Source: LLD-282 sp964395835 (GTDB lineage Bacteria > Pseudomonadota > Gammaproteobacteria > Berkiellales > Berkiellaceae). From it: a stretch of DNA of 64,000 nucleotides. The stretch's first letter is position 1; each line of letters starts with the position of its first letter. Of the stretch, positions 16,628 through 25,226 are shown in pieces. The stretch covers positions 1 through 64,000 of the forward strand of contig CAYNBJ010000006.1 of NCBI GenBank assembly GCA_964395835.1, written 5' to 3'. Position numbers and translations under genes: made by a program. The notes beneath the pieces were generated by a model. The model did not search any database and had not been told where the DNA came from. It saw only the letters and a program-made list of their open reading frames with translations.

Positions 16628-17199
16628 AGTTGCTCTCCTGAATGGTTTTCTGTCTTAAGCGCACCGCGGAATGGGAAAGAGAAAGACTTCAAAAGCTCAT
16701 AAGCATGTGCATCTTTACGCGCAGAAGTGACGATAGTAATATTCATTCCTGATACATTTGGATCTAACTCATCAAGATCAATTTCAGGGAAAACAAACTC
16801 TTTAAAAGAAAAATTAAAATTCCCTTTCTTATCAAAACCTTTTACGTCTACTCCACGAAAGTCGCGAACACGAGGCAAAACAATATTAATGATACGATCT
16901 AGAAACTCATACATTTTGTCTTTTCTCAATGTCACTTTCACACCCATTGGCCATCCATCGCGAATTTTAAATCCTGCGATCGACTTACGCGCCTTAGTGA
17001 CAACTGGTTTTTGCCCTGCAATTCTTTCGAGCTGATCAAGCGCTACTTGAATAATTTTCTTATCTGTAGAAGCATTTCCAATCCCAATATTGAGACTAAT
17101 TTTCTCAAGCTTTGGAACTTCCATAGGATTGTTTAACTGCAGATCAGCTTTTAATTTTTGCTGGATTTGTTCTTTATACAGTGTTTTTAAACGAGCCAT
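16624..17199 (-). CDS. rplE: 50S ribosomal protein L5
   Basis: L5 binds 5S rRNA and contacts P-site tRNA and S13. The 191-residue protein shows VPKLEKISLNIGIGNA, the GQKPVVTKARKSIAGFKIR segment, FLDRIINIVLPRVRDFRG and a C-terminal EIDLDELDPNVSGMNITIVT. It is ten residues longer than E. coli L5, with the extra at the end. It overlaps rpsN by four bases and follows rplX by two. Confidence 0.98.
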   Translation of the reverse strand: MARLKTLYKEQIQQKLKADLQLNNPMEVPKLEKISLNIGIGNASTDKKIIQVALDQLERIAGQKPVVTKARKSIAGFKIRDGWPMGVKVTLRKDKMYEFLDRIINIVLPRVRDFRGVDVKGFDKKGNFNFSFKEFVFPEIDLDELDPNVSGMNITIVTSARKDAHAYELLKSFSFPFRGALKTENHSGEQL

Positions 17200-17201
17200 A
17201 A

Positions 17202-17594
17202 TTATTCCTTATCTTTTCGAGCAGAACGGTGAGCAATCACTTCGCCAGTCGATTTATAAAAGCGAATTTTTTCGCCAGCTTCAATGCGATAAGCAACTTT
17301 ATCTGCTTTTCCTGTATGAGCATTATAAATCGCAACGTTGGATGAGTGTACAGAAGCTTCGATTTGAACTTTTCCACCAGGTTGACCAGTTCTTGGATCG
17401 CTCTTTTTATGCTTGATGACATAGTTGCATCCACTCACAATATAGCGAAGACCTTCACGGGTACGGATTTTTTTCTTTAAAACACCGACCTGCTTCTTTG
17501 CTCGTCCAGTGGTGATAATCACAGTATCCCCTAAAACAAATTTGTCTTTAATAGGTGTGACTAATGTTTTTTCAATACGCTGAGATAAATTCAT
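17202..17594 (-). CDS. rplX: 50S ribosomal protein L24
   Basis: L24 begins 50S assembly by binding the 5' part of 23S rRNA. The 130-residue protein contains a KOW segment (FVLGDTVIITTGRAKKQVG), then YIVSGCNYVIKHKKSD and a basic C-terminus. It is longer than the 104 residues of E. coli, with about 20 extra residues before the KOW motif. The AGGAG site lies about 12 bases upstream. Confidence 0.96.
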   Translation of the reverse strand: MNLSQRIEKTLVTPIKDKFVLGDTVIITTGRAKKQVGVLKKKIRTREGLRYIVSGCNYVIKHKKSDPRTGQPGGKVQIEASVHSSNVAIYNAHTGKADKVAYRIEAGEKIRFYKSTGEVIAHRSARKDKE

Positions 17595-17614
17595 AGTGAT
17601 GATAACTCCTCGGT

Positions 17615-17980
17615 TTATAGAACTTCTTGCGCCAGAGAAATAATCTTCATGAAATTCTCACGAAGTTCTCTTGTAACAGGTCCGAAAATTCGGGTGCCAA
17701 TAGGCTGGCGCTGATTGTTGAGAATCACTGCGGCATTACCATCAAAGCGAATCACCGTTCCATCAACACGACGAACTGGGTGCTTTGTACGCACAACAAC
17801 AGCAAAACAAACATCACCTTTTTTCACCTTTCCTGTAGGAAGGGCTTCTTTAATAGCGACACGAATAATGTCTCCAACGCGAGCAACACGCCGCTTAGAT
17901 CCACCTAAGACCTTGATACATTCAACAAGACGCGCTCCTGAGTTATCAGCAACTCCAAGACGTGATTGAGTTTGAATCAT
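17615..17980 (-). CDS. rplN: 50S ribosomal protein L14
   Basis: L14 lies at the subunit interface and takes part in intersubunit bridges. The 121-residue sequence starts MIQTQSRLGVADNSGARLVE, the conserved L14 N-terminus, and includes KKGDVCFAVVVRTK and GTRIFGPVTRELRE. Length is as in E. coli (123). A 37-base spacer separates it from rpsQ, and an AAGGGGA site precedes the ATG. Confidence 0.98.
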   Translation of the reverse strand: MIQTQSRLGVADNSGARLVECIKVLGGSKRRVARVGDIIRVAIKEALPTGKVKKGDVCFAVVVRTKHPVRRVDGTVIRFDGNAAVILNNQRQPIGTRIFGPVTRELRENFMKIISLAQEVL

Positions 17981-18017
17981 TTTTATCCCCTTATAGTTGT
18001 TATTAGCTAGGTTTTAG

Positions 18018-18281
18018 TTAACGAGGAAAAATGTGAGCAACTTCCCAAGATTTTGTCTTGGAATGAGGCTTACATGGACGAATAGAAACAACATCACCAA
18101 CTTGAGCAGCATTGCTGTCATCATGGACGGTCATTACAGTACTTAGCTTAAGAACTTTGCGATATTTTGGATGGCTTTTTAACACAAGCACCTTCACTTT
18201 TATCGTTTGTTCTGAACTAATACTCTCAACTACACCGCGCAAAGATTTTGTTGTTTTTTTATTCTCTACACTTTCTGTCAT
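18018..18281 (-). CDS. rpsQ: 30S ribosomal protein S17
   Basis: S17 binds 16S rRNA early in 30S assembly. The 87-residue OB-fold protein shows RGVVESISSEQTIKVKVL, HPKYRKVLKLSTVMTVHDD and VGDVVSIRPCKPHSKTKSW, the S17 pattern. It follows rpmC by 11 bases with an AAGGGGTG site inside that gap. Confidence 0.97.
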   Translation of the reverse strand: MTESVENKKTTKSLRGVVESISSEQTIKVKVLVLKSHPKYRKVLKLSTVMTVHDDSNAAQVGDVVSIRPCKPHSKTKSWEVAHIFPR

Positions 18282-18292
18282 GAGGGCACCCC

Positions 18293-18487
18293 TTAATTTA
18301 ATTCTGCTTCACGCAATAAAGTCAAACAACGAGCGATTGCTTTTTTATTTTGACCCCAAGCTGCAGTATTCGTTTTTTCATTTCGTGTATGCTTGAGCAA
18401 TGCAAAGCCTGCCTCTTTACGATAGAGGCTTTGTAGTAGCTCAAGAATTTGTTCCTTGTTTAAGGCACGGATAGCATTGATTTTCAT
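18293..18487 (-). CDS. rpmC: 50S ribosomal protein L29
   Basis: L29 lies at the peptide exit, beside L23. The 64-residue protein starts MKINAIRALNKEQILELLQS and is about as long as E. coli L29 (63). The family similarity is limited to the helical pattern and position between rplP and rpsQ. The usual LR-Q-N segment reads LYRKEAGFALLKHTRNEK, so the protein is divergent. The ATG at 18487 gives the usual length; an in-frame ATG at 18499 and an upstream TTG are alternatives. Confidence 0.9.
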   Translation of the reverse strand: MKINAIRALNKEQILELLQSLYRKEAGFALLKHTRNEKTNTAAWGQNKKAIARCLTLLREAELN

Positions 18488-18562
18488 AAGACATTTCATT
18501 CCAATATGATGCCGTAACAATTTCTCTATTTTAACTCAAAGAAAAATAAATTTCTATAAAAA

Positions 18563-18967
18563 TTAAACATCTACAATTACAGAAGAAACCGAGAGTTTAG
18601 CTTTTGCTAATTCTAGAGCTTCTTTTGCTATTGCATGGTCCACACCACCGATTTCATAAAGAACTCGGCCTGGCTGAACAAGAGCAACCCAATATTCGAC
18701 GTTCCCTTTACCACTTCCCTGACGCACTCCAAGTGCTTTTTGGGTAATAGGCTTATCAGGGAAAATACGAATCCAAATTTTTCCACCCCTTTTAATTTTA
18801 CGGTTAATCGCTCTACGTGCAGATTCAATCTGACGGGAGCTAATTTGACCGTGGGATGTGGCTTTTAACGCAATAGTTCCGAAATTCAACTCATTACCAC
18901 AATGAGCTAAACCTGTATTTCTTCCTTTATGCGTTTTACGATATTTTGTTCTTTTTGGTTGTAACAT
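18563..18967 (-). CDS. rplP: 50S ribosomal protein L16
   Basis: L16 organises the A-site region and is essential for peptidyl transfer. The 134-residue protein starts MLQPKRTKYRKTHKGRNTGL and has the WIRIFPDKPITQKALGVRQG and GSGKGNVEYWVALVQPGRVL motifs. The Arg (RQGSGKG) that is hydroxylated in some gammaproteobacteria is conserved; whether it is modified here cannot be told. An AAGGT site precedes the start. Confidence 0.98.
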   Translation of the reverse strand: MLQPKRTKYRKTHKGRNTGLAHCGNELNFGTIALKATSHGQISSRQIESARRAINRKIKRGGKIWIRIFPDKPITQKALGVRQGSGKGNVEYWVALVQPGRVLYEIGGVDHAIAKEALELAKAKLSVSSVIVDV

Positions 18968-18978
18968 AACACAATACC

Positions 18979-19638
18979 TTACTTATTCTCGGCTGCTTGC
19001 TCTTTTTCAAGAACTTCGCCTTTAAAAATCCAGACTTTAATACCGATAATTCCATAAGTTGTTTTAGCTTCAGCAATATGGTAATCAATATCTGCTCGTA
19101 ATGTGTGAAGTGGAACACGACCTTCTCTATACCACTCAGCACGAGCAATTTCTGCTCCACCAAGACGGCCTGAGATTGCCACTTTAATTCCTTCCGCCCC
19201 TAACTTCATCGCATTGGTTACAGCACGACGCATAGCGCGACGGTACATAACACGGTTTTGAATTTGTTCAGCGATAGATTCCCCAACAAGACGTGCATCT
19301 AATTCTGGCTTCTTGATTTCTTCGATATTCACATGAACAGGAACACCCATCAATCGAGAAATTTCATTTTTTAACTTCTCAATATCTTCGCCTTTTTTAC
19401 CAATCACAATCCCAGGACGAGCTGTGCTAATACGAATTAATGCATTATTCGCAGGACGATTGATTTGAATTTTTGAAATCATTGCTGAAGGATATCGCTT
19501 ATGAATAAATTGACGAACCATCATATCAGAAAAAACAAAATCTGAATAATCTTTAGATTTTTTAAACCAACAAGATTGGTGCTTATAAATTTTCCCAAGA
19601 CCAAGACGAAATCCAACCGGGTGTACTTTTTGTCCCAT
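18979..19638 (-). CDS. rpsC: 30S ribosomal protein S3
   Basis: S3 forms part of the mRNA entry pore. The 219-residue protein has MGQKVHPVGFRLG at the start, the KH domain with PGIVIGKKGEDIEKLK near residues 75-90, and the C-terminal EIARAEWYREGRVPLHTLRA segment with GIIGIKVWIFKGE. Length is close to the 233 of E. coli, with a short tail. A GGAAG site precedes the ATG. Confidence 0.98.
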   Translation of the reverse strand: MGQKVHPVGFRLGLGKIYKHQSCWFKKSKDYSDFVFSDMMVRQFIHKRYPSAMISKIQINRPANNALIRISTARPGIVIGKKGEDIEKLKNEISRLMGVPVHVNIEEIKKPELDARLVGESIAEQIQNRVMYRRAMRRAVTNAMKLGAEGIKVAISGRLGGAEIARAEWYREGRVPLHTLRADIDYHIAEAKTTYGIIGIKVWIFKGEVLEKEQAAENK

Positions 19639-19654
19639 AATACTCTTCCTTTCC

Positions 19655-20002
19655 TTAAATCAATTGATCACGTGATGCAACCACGACTTTAACGTGGCTA
19701 CGACGCTTAATAATCGAAGCTGAACGTCCACGTGCCCGAGGATGCATACGCTTGAGGCGCATTCCGCGATCGATTTGAATAGATACCACTATCAAATATT
19801 GACGATCAATGTTTCCGTTATTTTCTGCGTTTGCAATTGCGGAAGAAAGAACTTTAGCCAAAATTTGTGCGCCTTTTTTAGGCATATGTGCTAGCTGATT
19901 CAATACCTCACTAACAGGTTTGTTTGTCAATTTTAAATCATTAACAACTTTTCGAATTTTTTGATCAGAGATCAAAGCATTCTTCAATAAAGACTGATAC
20001 AT
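19655..20002 (-). CDS. rplV: 50S ribosomal protein L22
   Basis: L22 lines the peptide exit tunnel. The 115-residue protein shows KNALISDQKIRKVVNDLK, a region ending in VLSSAIANAENNGN, and the C-terminal tunnel loop RMHPRARGRSASIIKRRSHV. The ATG at 20002 is chosen because a GGAG site sits nine bases away; the in-frame GTG just before it is too close. The first residues (MYQSLL) replace the usual METIAKHR. Confidence 0.96.
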   Translation of the reverse strand: MYQSLLKNALISDQKIRKVVNDLKLTNKPVSEVLNQLAHMPKKGAQILAKVLSSAIANAENNGNIDRQYLIVVSIQIDRGMRLKRMHPRARGRSASIIKRRSHVKVVVASRDQLI

Positions 20003-20019
20003 CACTTCGTACTCCGATT

Positions 20020-20301
20020 TTATTTTGTCTTTCTGTCACCAGAGTGACCTCTAAAGGTTCTTGTTTTTGCAAACTCACCAAGCTTGTAGCCAACAAGATC
20101 CTCTGTCACTAAAAGAGCGACGAAATCTTTTCCGTTATGAATCATCATAGTCACCCCGACAAATTGAGGGACAATTGTAGAACGGCGAGACCAGGTTTTA
20201 ATAACCACTCGTGTGTTTTTGCTTGCTTTTTCTTTTGCTTTTTCAACCTTAGCAACAAGCTTGGGATTTACGTAAGGTCCTTTTTTTAATGAACGAGCCA
20301 T
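20020..20301 (-). CDS. rpsS: 30S ribosomal protein S19
   Basis: S19 forms part of the 30S head near S13. The 93-residue protein shows MARSLKKGPYVNPKLVAKVE, KTWSRRSTIVPQFVGVTMM and the C-terminal KLGEFAKTRTFRGHSGDRKT, all conserved. Length matches the 92 of E. coli. It is 13 bases from the upstream rplB stop codon. Confidence 0.98.
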   Translation of the reverse strand: MARSLKKGPYVNPKLVAKVEKAKEKASKNTRVVIKTWSRRSTIVPQFVGVTMMIHNGKDFVALLVTEDLVGYKLGEFAKTRTFRGHSGDRKTK

Positions 20302-20314
20302 AATTTACTCTCTC

Positions 20315-21145
20315 TTAACCTTTTTTAGCTAAATGACGGGAACGCACAATCAGACGATTATTCTTATTACGACGTGTACGACGACCTTTTGGCAATCCTG
20401 TTGGCGAACATGACGGACGTCCTCCAGAAGTACGGCCTTCTCCTCCTCCTAATGGGTGATCCACAGGGTTCATAGCAACACCACGCACTGTAGGTCTAAT
20501 ACCCATATGGCGTTTACGGCCAGCTTTTCCTATCATACAAAGGTTATGATCGGTATTTCCGATTTCCCCAATAACAGCGCGACAATCTAGGCGCACCTTT
20601 CTCATCTCACCACTACGAAGACGGACAATAGCATACTGACCTTCTTTTCCTAAAAGCTGAACTGAAGCTCCTGCTGAACGAGCCATTTGAGCTCCGCGGC
20701 CTGGCTTGATTTCAAGTTGAGAAATCACTGTTCCGACCGGAATCGCACGAAGCGGCAAACAATTGCCTTCACGAATCGGTGCATTTGCTCCGGAGTGCAA
20801 TTGATCGCCAACTTTCATTTTGGAAGTTGCAATCACATATGCTCTTTGTCCATCTTGATAGCAAATAAGCGCGATGTGTGCTGTTCTGTTTGGATCGTAT
20901 TCAATACGTTCAACTTTTGCGGAAATATCATCCTTAATTCTTTTGAAATCAATAACACGGTACTGTCTTTTTGCACCGCCTCCGCGATGATTGACAGTGA
21001 TATGTCCGTGGTTATTTCTTCCACCATGAGACATAAGAGGCTCAAGGAGCTTCTTATAAGGACGGCCTTTATAAAGATCGGAATAATCCTGTAAAACCAT
21101 TCCACGGCGACCGCTTGTATAGGGTTTGCAATAAATTAATGCCAT
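20315..21145 (-). CDS. rplB: 50S ribosomal protein L2
   Basis: L2 is central to subunit association and supports peptidyl transfer. The 276-residue protein has GGRNNHGHITVNHRGGGAKR, GQRAYVIA, the SAGASVQLLGKEGQYAIVRL segment and the C-terminal GVAMNPVDHPLGGGEGRTSG with the conserved His of that loop. Length is typical (273 in E. coli). An AAGGGAAG site precedes the start. Confidence 0.98.
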   Translation of the reverse strand: MALIYCKPYTSGRRGMVLQDYSDLYKGRPYKKLLEPLMSHGGRNNHGHITVNHRGGGAKRQYRVIDFKRIKDDISAKVERIEYDPNRTAHIALICYQDGQRAYVIATSKMKVGDQLHSGANAPIREGNCLPLRAIPVGTVISQLEIKPGRGAQMARSAGASVQLLGKEGQYAIVRLRSGEMRKVRLDCRAVIGEIGNTDHNLCMIGKAGRKRHMGIRPTVRGVAMNPVDHPLGGGEGRTSGGRPSCSPTGLPKGRRTRRNKNNRLIVRSRHLAKKG

Positions 21146-21157
21146 GATTTTCTTCCC

Positions 21158-21448
21158 TTAAGAGGCTAAAGTATCGAGACGAATGTCTTGACCAGCAGCA
21201 AGTGTAACATATGCTTTTTTGATAACACGATGAGTGGTATCACGCTGGCCAGGATGACGAACAGGTACCTGTGTATTTAAAGTGCGTACGTTTAATACGG
21301 TCACTCCGAATAACATTTGTACTGCTTCTTTAATTTCTGTTTTTGTTGCAACTTTCGAAACTTCAAAAACATATGTGTTTGGGTCGCGTTGTGATTTTTC
21401 AGTAATAATCACTTTTTTCAAAATCTTGCGAAGTTGATCGATTTTCAT
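21158..21448 (-). CDS. rplW: 50S ribosomal protein L23
   Basis: L23 sits at the tunnel exit and docks trigger factor and SRP. The 96-residue protein shows VIITEKSQRDPNTYVFEV, EAVQMLFGVTVLNVRTLN and a short C-terminus. Its ATG overlaps the rplD stop by four bases, with a GGAGA site inside rplD. Order rplD-rplW-rplB is standard. Confidence 0.97.
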   Translation of the reverse strand: MKIDQLRKILKKVIITEKSQRDPNTYVFEVSKVATKTEIKEAVQMLFGVTVLNVRTLNTQVPVRHPGQRDTTHRVIKKAYVTLAAGQDIRLDTLAS

Positions 21449-22095
21449 GCCAAAATCTCCTCTACTTGTGCAATAGCTTCTGGCTCAATCAGAACCATAT
21501 CATACTTTAATAAAATTACAGGATTTAGCTCTTCTGCAAGAACCACTAAAGCATTAGGTAGGTTACGGGCAGCTAAAAAGACATTCTCATTAATATCGGA
21601 TAAAACGATAAGTAATTTTTCTGTGATTTGGTGATCAGCCAGCCATTGTAATAATGTCTTTGTTTTGTGATCTGCGAGCTCAATCTTAGCTACTGCAAGA
21701 CGATCATTTTGTCTCAAACCGGAAAGAATAGAGCACATCGCAACACGATACATCTTTTTGTTAATTTTTTGCGTATAGTTTGGGATCGATGAACCGAAAG
21801 TCATTCCTCCACCAACCCATAGCGGGCTACGGATTGTTCCAGCACGAGCGCGACCTGATCCTTTTTGAGGACGAGGCTTACGACCACCACCTGAAACCAT
21901 CGAGCGATTTTTTTTCCATGGGGTTCTTGTTGGAGCCTCCAAGGAGCCATAACTTTGAGCACGTTGATTTGCAAGATAGGCAGTCACAACCTGATGGATG
22001 ACAGCGCTATTGACTTCACGGCCAAAAACTTCATTTTTAGACGCTTCAAATGTGCCGCGCTCTTTTTTATTATTAATAATTAAGGTTAAATTCAT
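21445..22095 (-). CDS. rplD: 50S ribosomal protein L4
   Basis: L4 lines the exit tunnel; in E. coli it also represses the S10 operon through a leader. The 216-residue protein has VHQVVTAYLANQRAQ near the start, the basic tunnel loop (KPRPQKGSGRARAGTIRSPL) and a C-terminal LVVLAEELNP. The ATG at 22095 follows AAAGGT; a TTG two codons earlier is not needed. No S10 leader exists here because fusA is 20 bases from rpsJ, so autogenous control by L4 is unlikely in the E. coli form. Confidence 0.97.
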   Translation of the reverse strand: MNLTLIINNKKERGTFEASKNEVFGREVNSAVIHQVVTAYLANQRAQSYGSLEAPTRTPWKKNRSMVSGGGRKPRPQKGSGRARAGTIRSPLWVGGGMTFGSSIPNYTQKINKKMYRVAMCSILSGLRQNDRLAVAKIELADHKTKTLLQWLADHQITEKLLIVLSDINENVFLAARNLPNALVVLAEELNPVILLKYDMVLIEPEAIAQVEEILA

Positions 22096-22106
22096 AGTCA
22101 ATACCT

Positions 22107-22775
22107 TTATAATACATCCGCAGATTTAATCGCTGGTCTGACAAAAACAAAGCTGCCTGGAGCTCCAGGAACAGAACCTTCAACAATGATATATTGCTCT
22201 TCGGCGTTTACTTCGATAACGTTCAAATTCAGCGCTGTCACTTGCTCAGATCCCATATGCCCAGCCATTTTTTTCCCTTTAAATACTTTTCCAGGAGATT
22301 GGTTTTGACCTGTAGATCCGTGCACACGGTGAGAAACAGAGTTACCGTGAGAGGCAAATTGTCCACCGAAATTATGTCGTTTCATAACACCAGCAAAACC
22401 TTTCCCCTTTGAAATTCCAGTCACATCTACGAGAGAAATATTTTGGAATACATCACAGCTAATTTCTTGCCCTAATTGATAAGCATCAACTTCCTGAACA
22501 CGAAACTCCTTTAAAATAGCACCAAAAGCCTGAGTTGCATTTGATCCCATAAGGGCTTTTTTATAATGCGCTTTCAAAGCGGCGCTAACGCGCTGAGCTT
22601 TACGCTCACCACTGGTCAGCTGCACAGCATTATACCCTTCTTTTGCCACAGTTTTAATTTGTGTGACATAGTTTGGAGCCACCTTTAAAACTGTAACCAT
22701 TTTAAATTCATTATTGATAGGAAGGGAGGTGCTTCCCGCTTTTATAGCAATGAGTCCTAATGAATGCTTTTTCAT
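22107..22775 (-). CDS. rplC: 50S ribosomal protein L3
   Basis: L3 is an early 50S assembly protein with a loop near the peptidyl transferase centre. The 222-residue protein has VTGISKGKGFAGVMKRHNFG and the GSTGQNQSPGKVFKGKKMAGHMG segment, including the conserved Gln-containing loop. Length is close to the 209 of E. coli. An AGGTATT sequence precedes the ATG. Confidence 0.98.
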   Translation of the reverse strand: MKKHSLGLIAIKAGSTSLPINNEFKMVTVLKVAPNYVTQIKTVAKEGYNAVQLTSGERKAQRVSAALKAHYKKALMGSNATQAFGAILKEFRVQEVDAYQLGQEISCDVFQNISLVDVTGISKGKGFAGVMKRHNFGGQFASHGNSVSHRVHGSTGQNQSPGKVFKGKKMAGHMGSEQVTALNLNVIEVNAEEQYIIVEGSVPGAPGSFVFVRPAIKSADVL

Positions 22776-22787
22776 TTTTAATACCTA

Positions 22788-23090
22788 CTACTGAATATAG
22801 ACTTGCACGCCTGCAGCAAGATCGAGACGCTTTAGGGCATCAATTGTCTTATCAGAAGGGTGTACAATAATCACGCGAGAATGAGTTCTTTGCTCATACT
22901 GTTCACGCGCATCTTTGTTAACGTGGGGGGAAATCAGAACGGTAAAACGCTCGATTCGTGTAGGCATAGGAACAGGGCCGCGTACACGCGCCCCTGTCTT
23001 CCGTGCTGTATCTACAATTTCTTTTGCAGAACGATCAATAAGTGTATGATCGTAAGATTTTAATGTTATAACAATTTTCTCTTCTTTCAT
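22788..23090 (-). CDS. rpsJ: 30S ribosomal protein S10
   Basis: S10 is a 30S head protein and, as NusE, part of antitermination complexes. The 100-residue protein has LKSYDHTLIDRSAKEIVDTA, GPVPMPTRIERFTVLISPHV and the RTHSRVIIVHPSDKTIDALK segment. A GAGGTAGAG site precedes the start. It is the first S10-cluster gene and lies only 20 bases after fusA, with no tuf gene and no leader between. Confidence 0.98.
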   Translation of the reverse strand: MKEEKIVITLKSYDHTLIDRSAKEIVDTARKTGARVRGPVPMPTRIERFTVLISPHVNKDAREQYEQRTHSRVIIVHPSDKTIDALKRLDLAAGVQVYIQ

Positions 23091-23110
23091 TTTTTCTCTA
23101 CCTCAGAGGA

Positions 23111-25207
23111 TTAACTGTTTTGTTTCACTAGCTGCTCAGCTACAAAGGATGGAGCTTCGCTGTATTTTTTAAATTCCATCGAGTAAGTAGCTCGTCCCTG
23201 AGACATGGAACGGACATCTGTCGCGTATCCAAACATTTCAGAAAGAGGGACTTCACAACGAATGTGTTTACCGGAAAGGCTATCTTCCATTCCTTGAATC
23301 ACACCACGACGACGGTTGATGTCACCAATTACATCACCCATATAATCTTCAGGGGTAATAACTTCAACATCCATAATAGGCTCTAAAATCACTGGGCGAC
23401 ATTTTTTTGCGCCTTCTCTGAAAGCAAGTCCACCAGCAAGTTTAAACGCCATTTCTGAAGAATCGACATCATGATAACTTCCATCAAAGAGGGTTACCTT
23501 TACATCTACAACTGGATATCCGGCAATAACACCGTTTGCCATTTGCTCTTCAATTCCTTTATTCACTGCTGGAATATATTCTTTTGGAATGACACCACCA
23601 ACAATTGCATTAACAAATTCATACCCAGCACCTGGTTCGCGAGGTTCAATCTTGATCCAAACGTGTCCGTATTGTCCACGGCCTCCAGATTGGCGAATGA
23701 ATTTTCCTTCATACTCAGCAGCTTGACGAACAGTTTCACGATAAGCGACTTGCGGATTCCCAACGTTTGCTTCGACTTTAAACTCTCTTTTCAAACGATC
23801 TACAATAATTTCAAGATGCAGCTCTCCCATTCCTGAAATTAGAGTTTGGCCTGTCTCTTCATCTGTACGAACACGGAAAGATGGGTCTTCTTTTGCTAAA
23901 CGCCCTAGACCAATTCCCATTTTTTCCTGATCGGCTTTCGATTTTGGCTCAATTGCAATAGAAATCACAGGTTCTGGAAAATCCATTTTTTCCAAAACAA
24001 TCGGTTGATTTTGATCGCAAAGAGTATCACCTGTAATTGTATGCTTCAATCCAACAACAGCACCAATTTCTCCTGCTTGAATCGATTTGATTTCTTCACG
24101 AGAACTTGCATGCATTTGTAAAATACGTCCAAAACGCTCAGTTTTATCCTTAACGGAGTTTAAAACAGCAGAACCCGCATCTAAAGATCCTGAATAGACT
24201 CTAAAGAATGTGAGAGAGCCGACGAAAGGATCGTTGATAATTTTAAACGCCAATGCTGAGAACGGTGCTTTTGGATCGGGATTACGCTGAATGATTTCAT
24301 CTGAATCTAAAGCAGGCGTACCTTTAACAGGACCAATATCTAAAGGAGATGGCAGATAGTATACAACTGCATCTAGGACAGCTTGAACACCCTTGTTTTT
24401 AAAAGCCGAACCACAGCAGACAGGAATAATCTCCGCTCTAATAGTGCGCTGACGAATTGCAAGACGAATTTGCTCAGCAGAGAGATCGCCATTTTCAAGA
24501 TACAAATTCATGAGTTCTTCACTAGACTCAGCAGCAGCTTCAACGAGTTTTTCTCTGTATTCCTGAGCTAACGAAACAAGTTCTTCTGGAACATCTTTAG
24601 AATCGTAAGACATTCCCTGTGTTTCATCATGCCAATAAATACTTTTCATCGTAATCAAATCAATGACGCCTTTAAACTGATCTTCAGCTCCAATTGGAAT
24701 CTGCAAGGCAACAGGATTGGCTTTCAAGCGATCACGAATCTGTTTCAGCACTCTAAAAAAGTCAGCGCCAGAACGATCCATTTTATTCACGAAAGCCATC
24801 CGTGGAACACGATATTTATTAGCCTGTCTCCATACAGTTTCAGACTGAGGCTCGACCCCACCTACAGCACAAAAAACAGCTACTGCGCCATCAAGAACAC
24901 GCAAAGAGCGCTCAACTTCAATAGTAAAGTCTACGTGACCTGGGGTATCGATAATATTGAAACGATGTGTTTCAAATTGCTTATCCATTCCGTTCCAATA
25001 GCATGTTGTTGCTGCAGACGTAATAGTAATACCACGTTCCTGCTCCTGCTCCATGTAATCCATGACAGCAGCACCATCATGCACCTCTCCAATTTTGTGA
25101 GATACACCGGTATAGAACAAAATTCGCTCAGTCGTTGTGGTTTTACCAGCATCGATATGCGCCATGATCCCAATATTTCTGTATTTTTGTAAATCTTGAA
25201 TAGTCAC
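23111..25207 (-). CDS. fusA: Elongation factor G
   Basis: EF-G drives ribosomal translocation and, with RRF, recycling. The 698-residue protein has the GTPase motifs AHIDAGKTTTTE (about residues 17-28), DTPGHVDF (about 90), NKMDRSGAD, the switch RGITITSAATTC, and the C-terminal domains IV-V with MFGYATDVRSMSQGRA. The start is a GTG at 25207 with an AAGGAG site nine bases away. Upstream in-frame residues that overlap rpsG are ignored. Domain content is complete, matching the 704 residues of E. coli. Confidence 0.98.
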   Translation of the reverse strand: MTIQDLQKYRNIGIMAHIDAGKTTTTERILFYTGVSHKIGEVHDGAAVMDYMEQEQERGITITSAATTCYWNGMDKQFETHRFNIIDTPGHVDFTIEVERSLRVLDGAVAVFCAVGGVEPQSETVWRQANKYRVPRMAFVNKMDRSGADFFRVLKQIRDRLKANPVALQIPIGAEDQFKGVIDLITMKSIYWHDETQGMSYDSKDVPEELVSLAQEYREKLVEAAAESSEELMNLYLENGDLSAEQIRLAIRQRTIRAEIIPVCCGSAFKNKGVQAVLDAVVYYLPSPLDIGPVKGTPALDSDEIIQRNPDPKAPFSALAFKIINDPFVGSLTFFRVYSGSLDAGSAVLNSVKDKTERFGRILQMHASSREEIKSIQAGEIGAVVGLKHTITGDTLCDQNQPIVLEKMDFPEPVISIAIEPKSKADQEKMGIGLGRLAKEDPSFRVRTDEETGQTLISGMGELHLEIIVDRLKREFKVEANVGNPQVAYRETVRQAAEYEGKFIRQSGGRGQYGHVWIKIEPREPGAGYEFVNAIVGGVIPKEYIPAVNKGIEEQMANGVIAGYPVVDVKVTLFDGSYHDVDSSEMAFKLAGGLAFREGAKKCRPVILEPIMDVEVITPEDYMGDVIGDINRRRGVIQGMEDSLSGKHIRCEVPLSEMFGYATDVRSMSQGRATYSMEFKKYSEAPSFVAEQLVKQNS

Positions 25208-25226
25208 GCTCTCTCTCCTTGTGATA

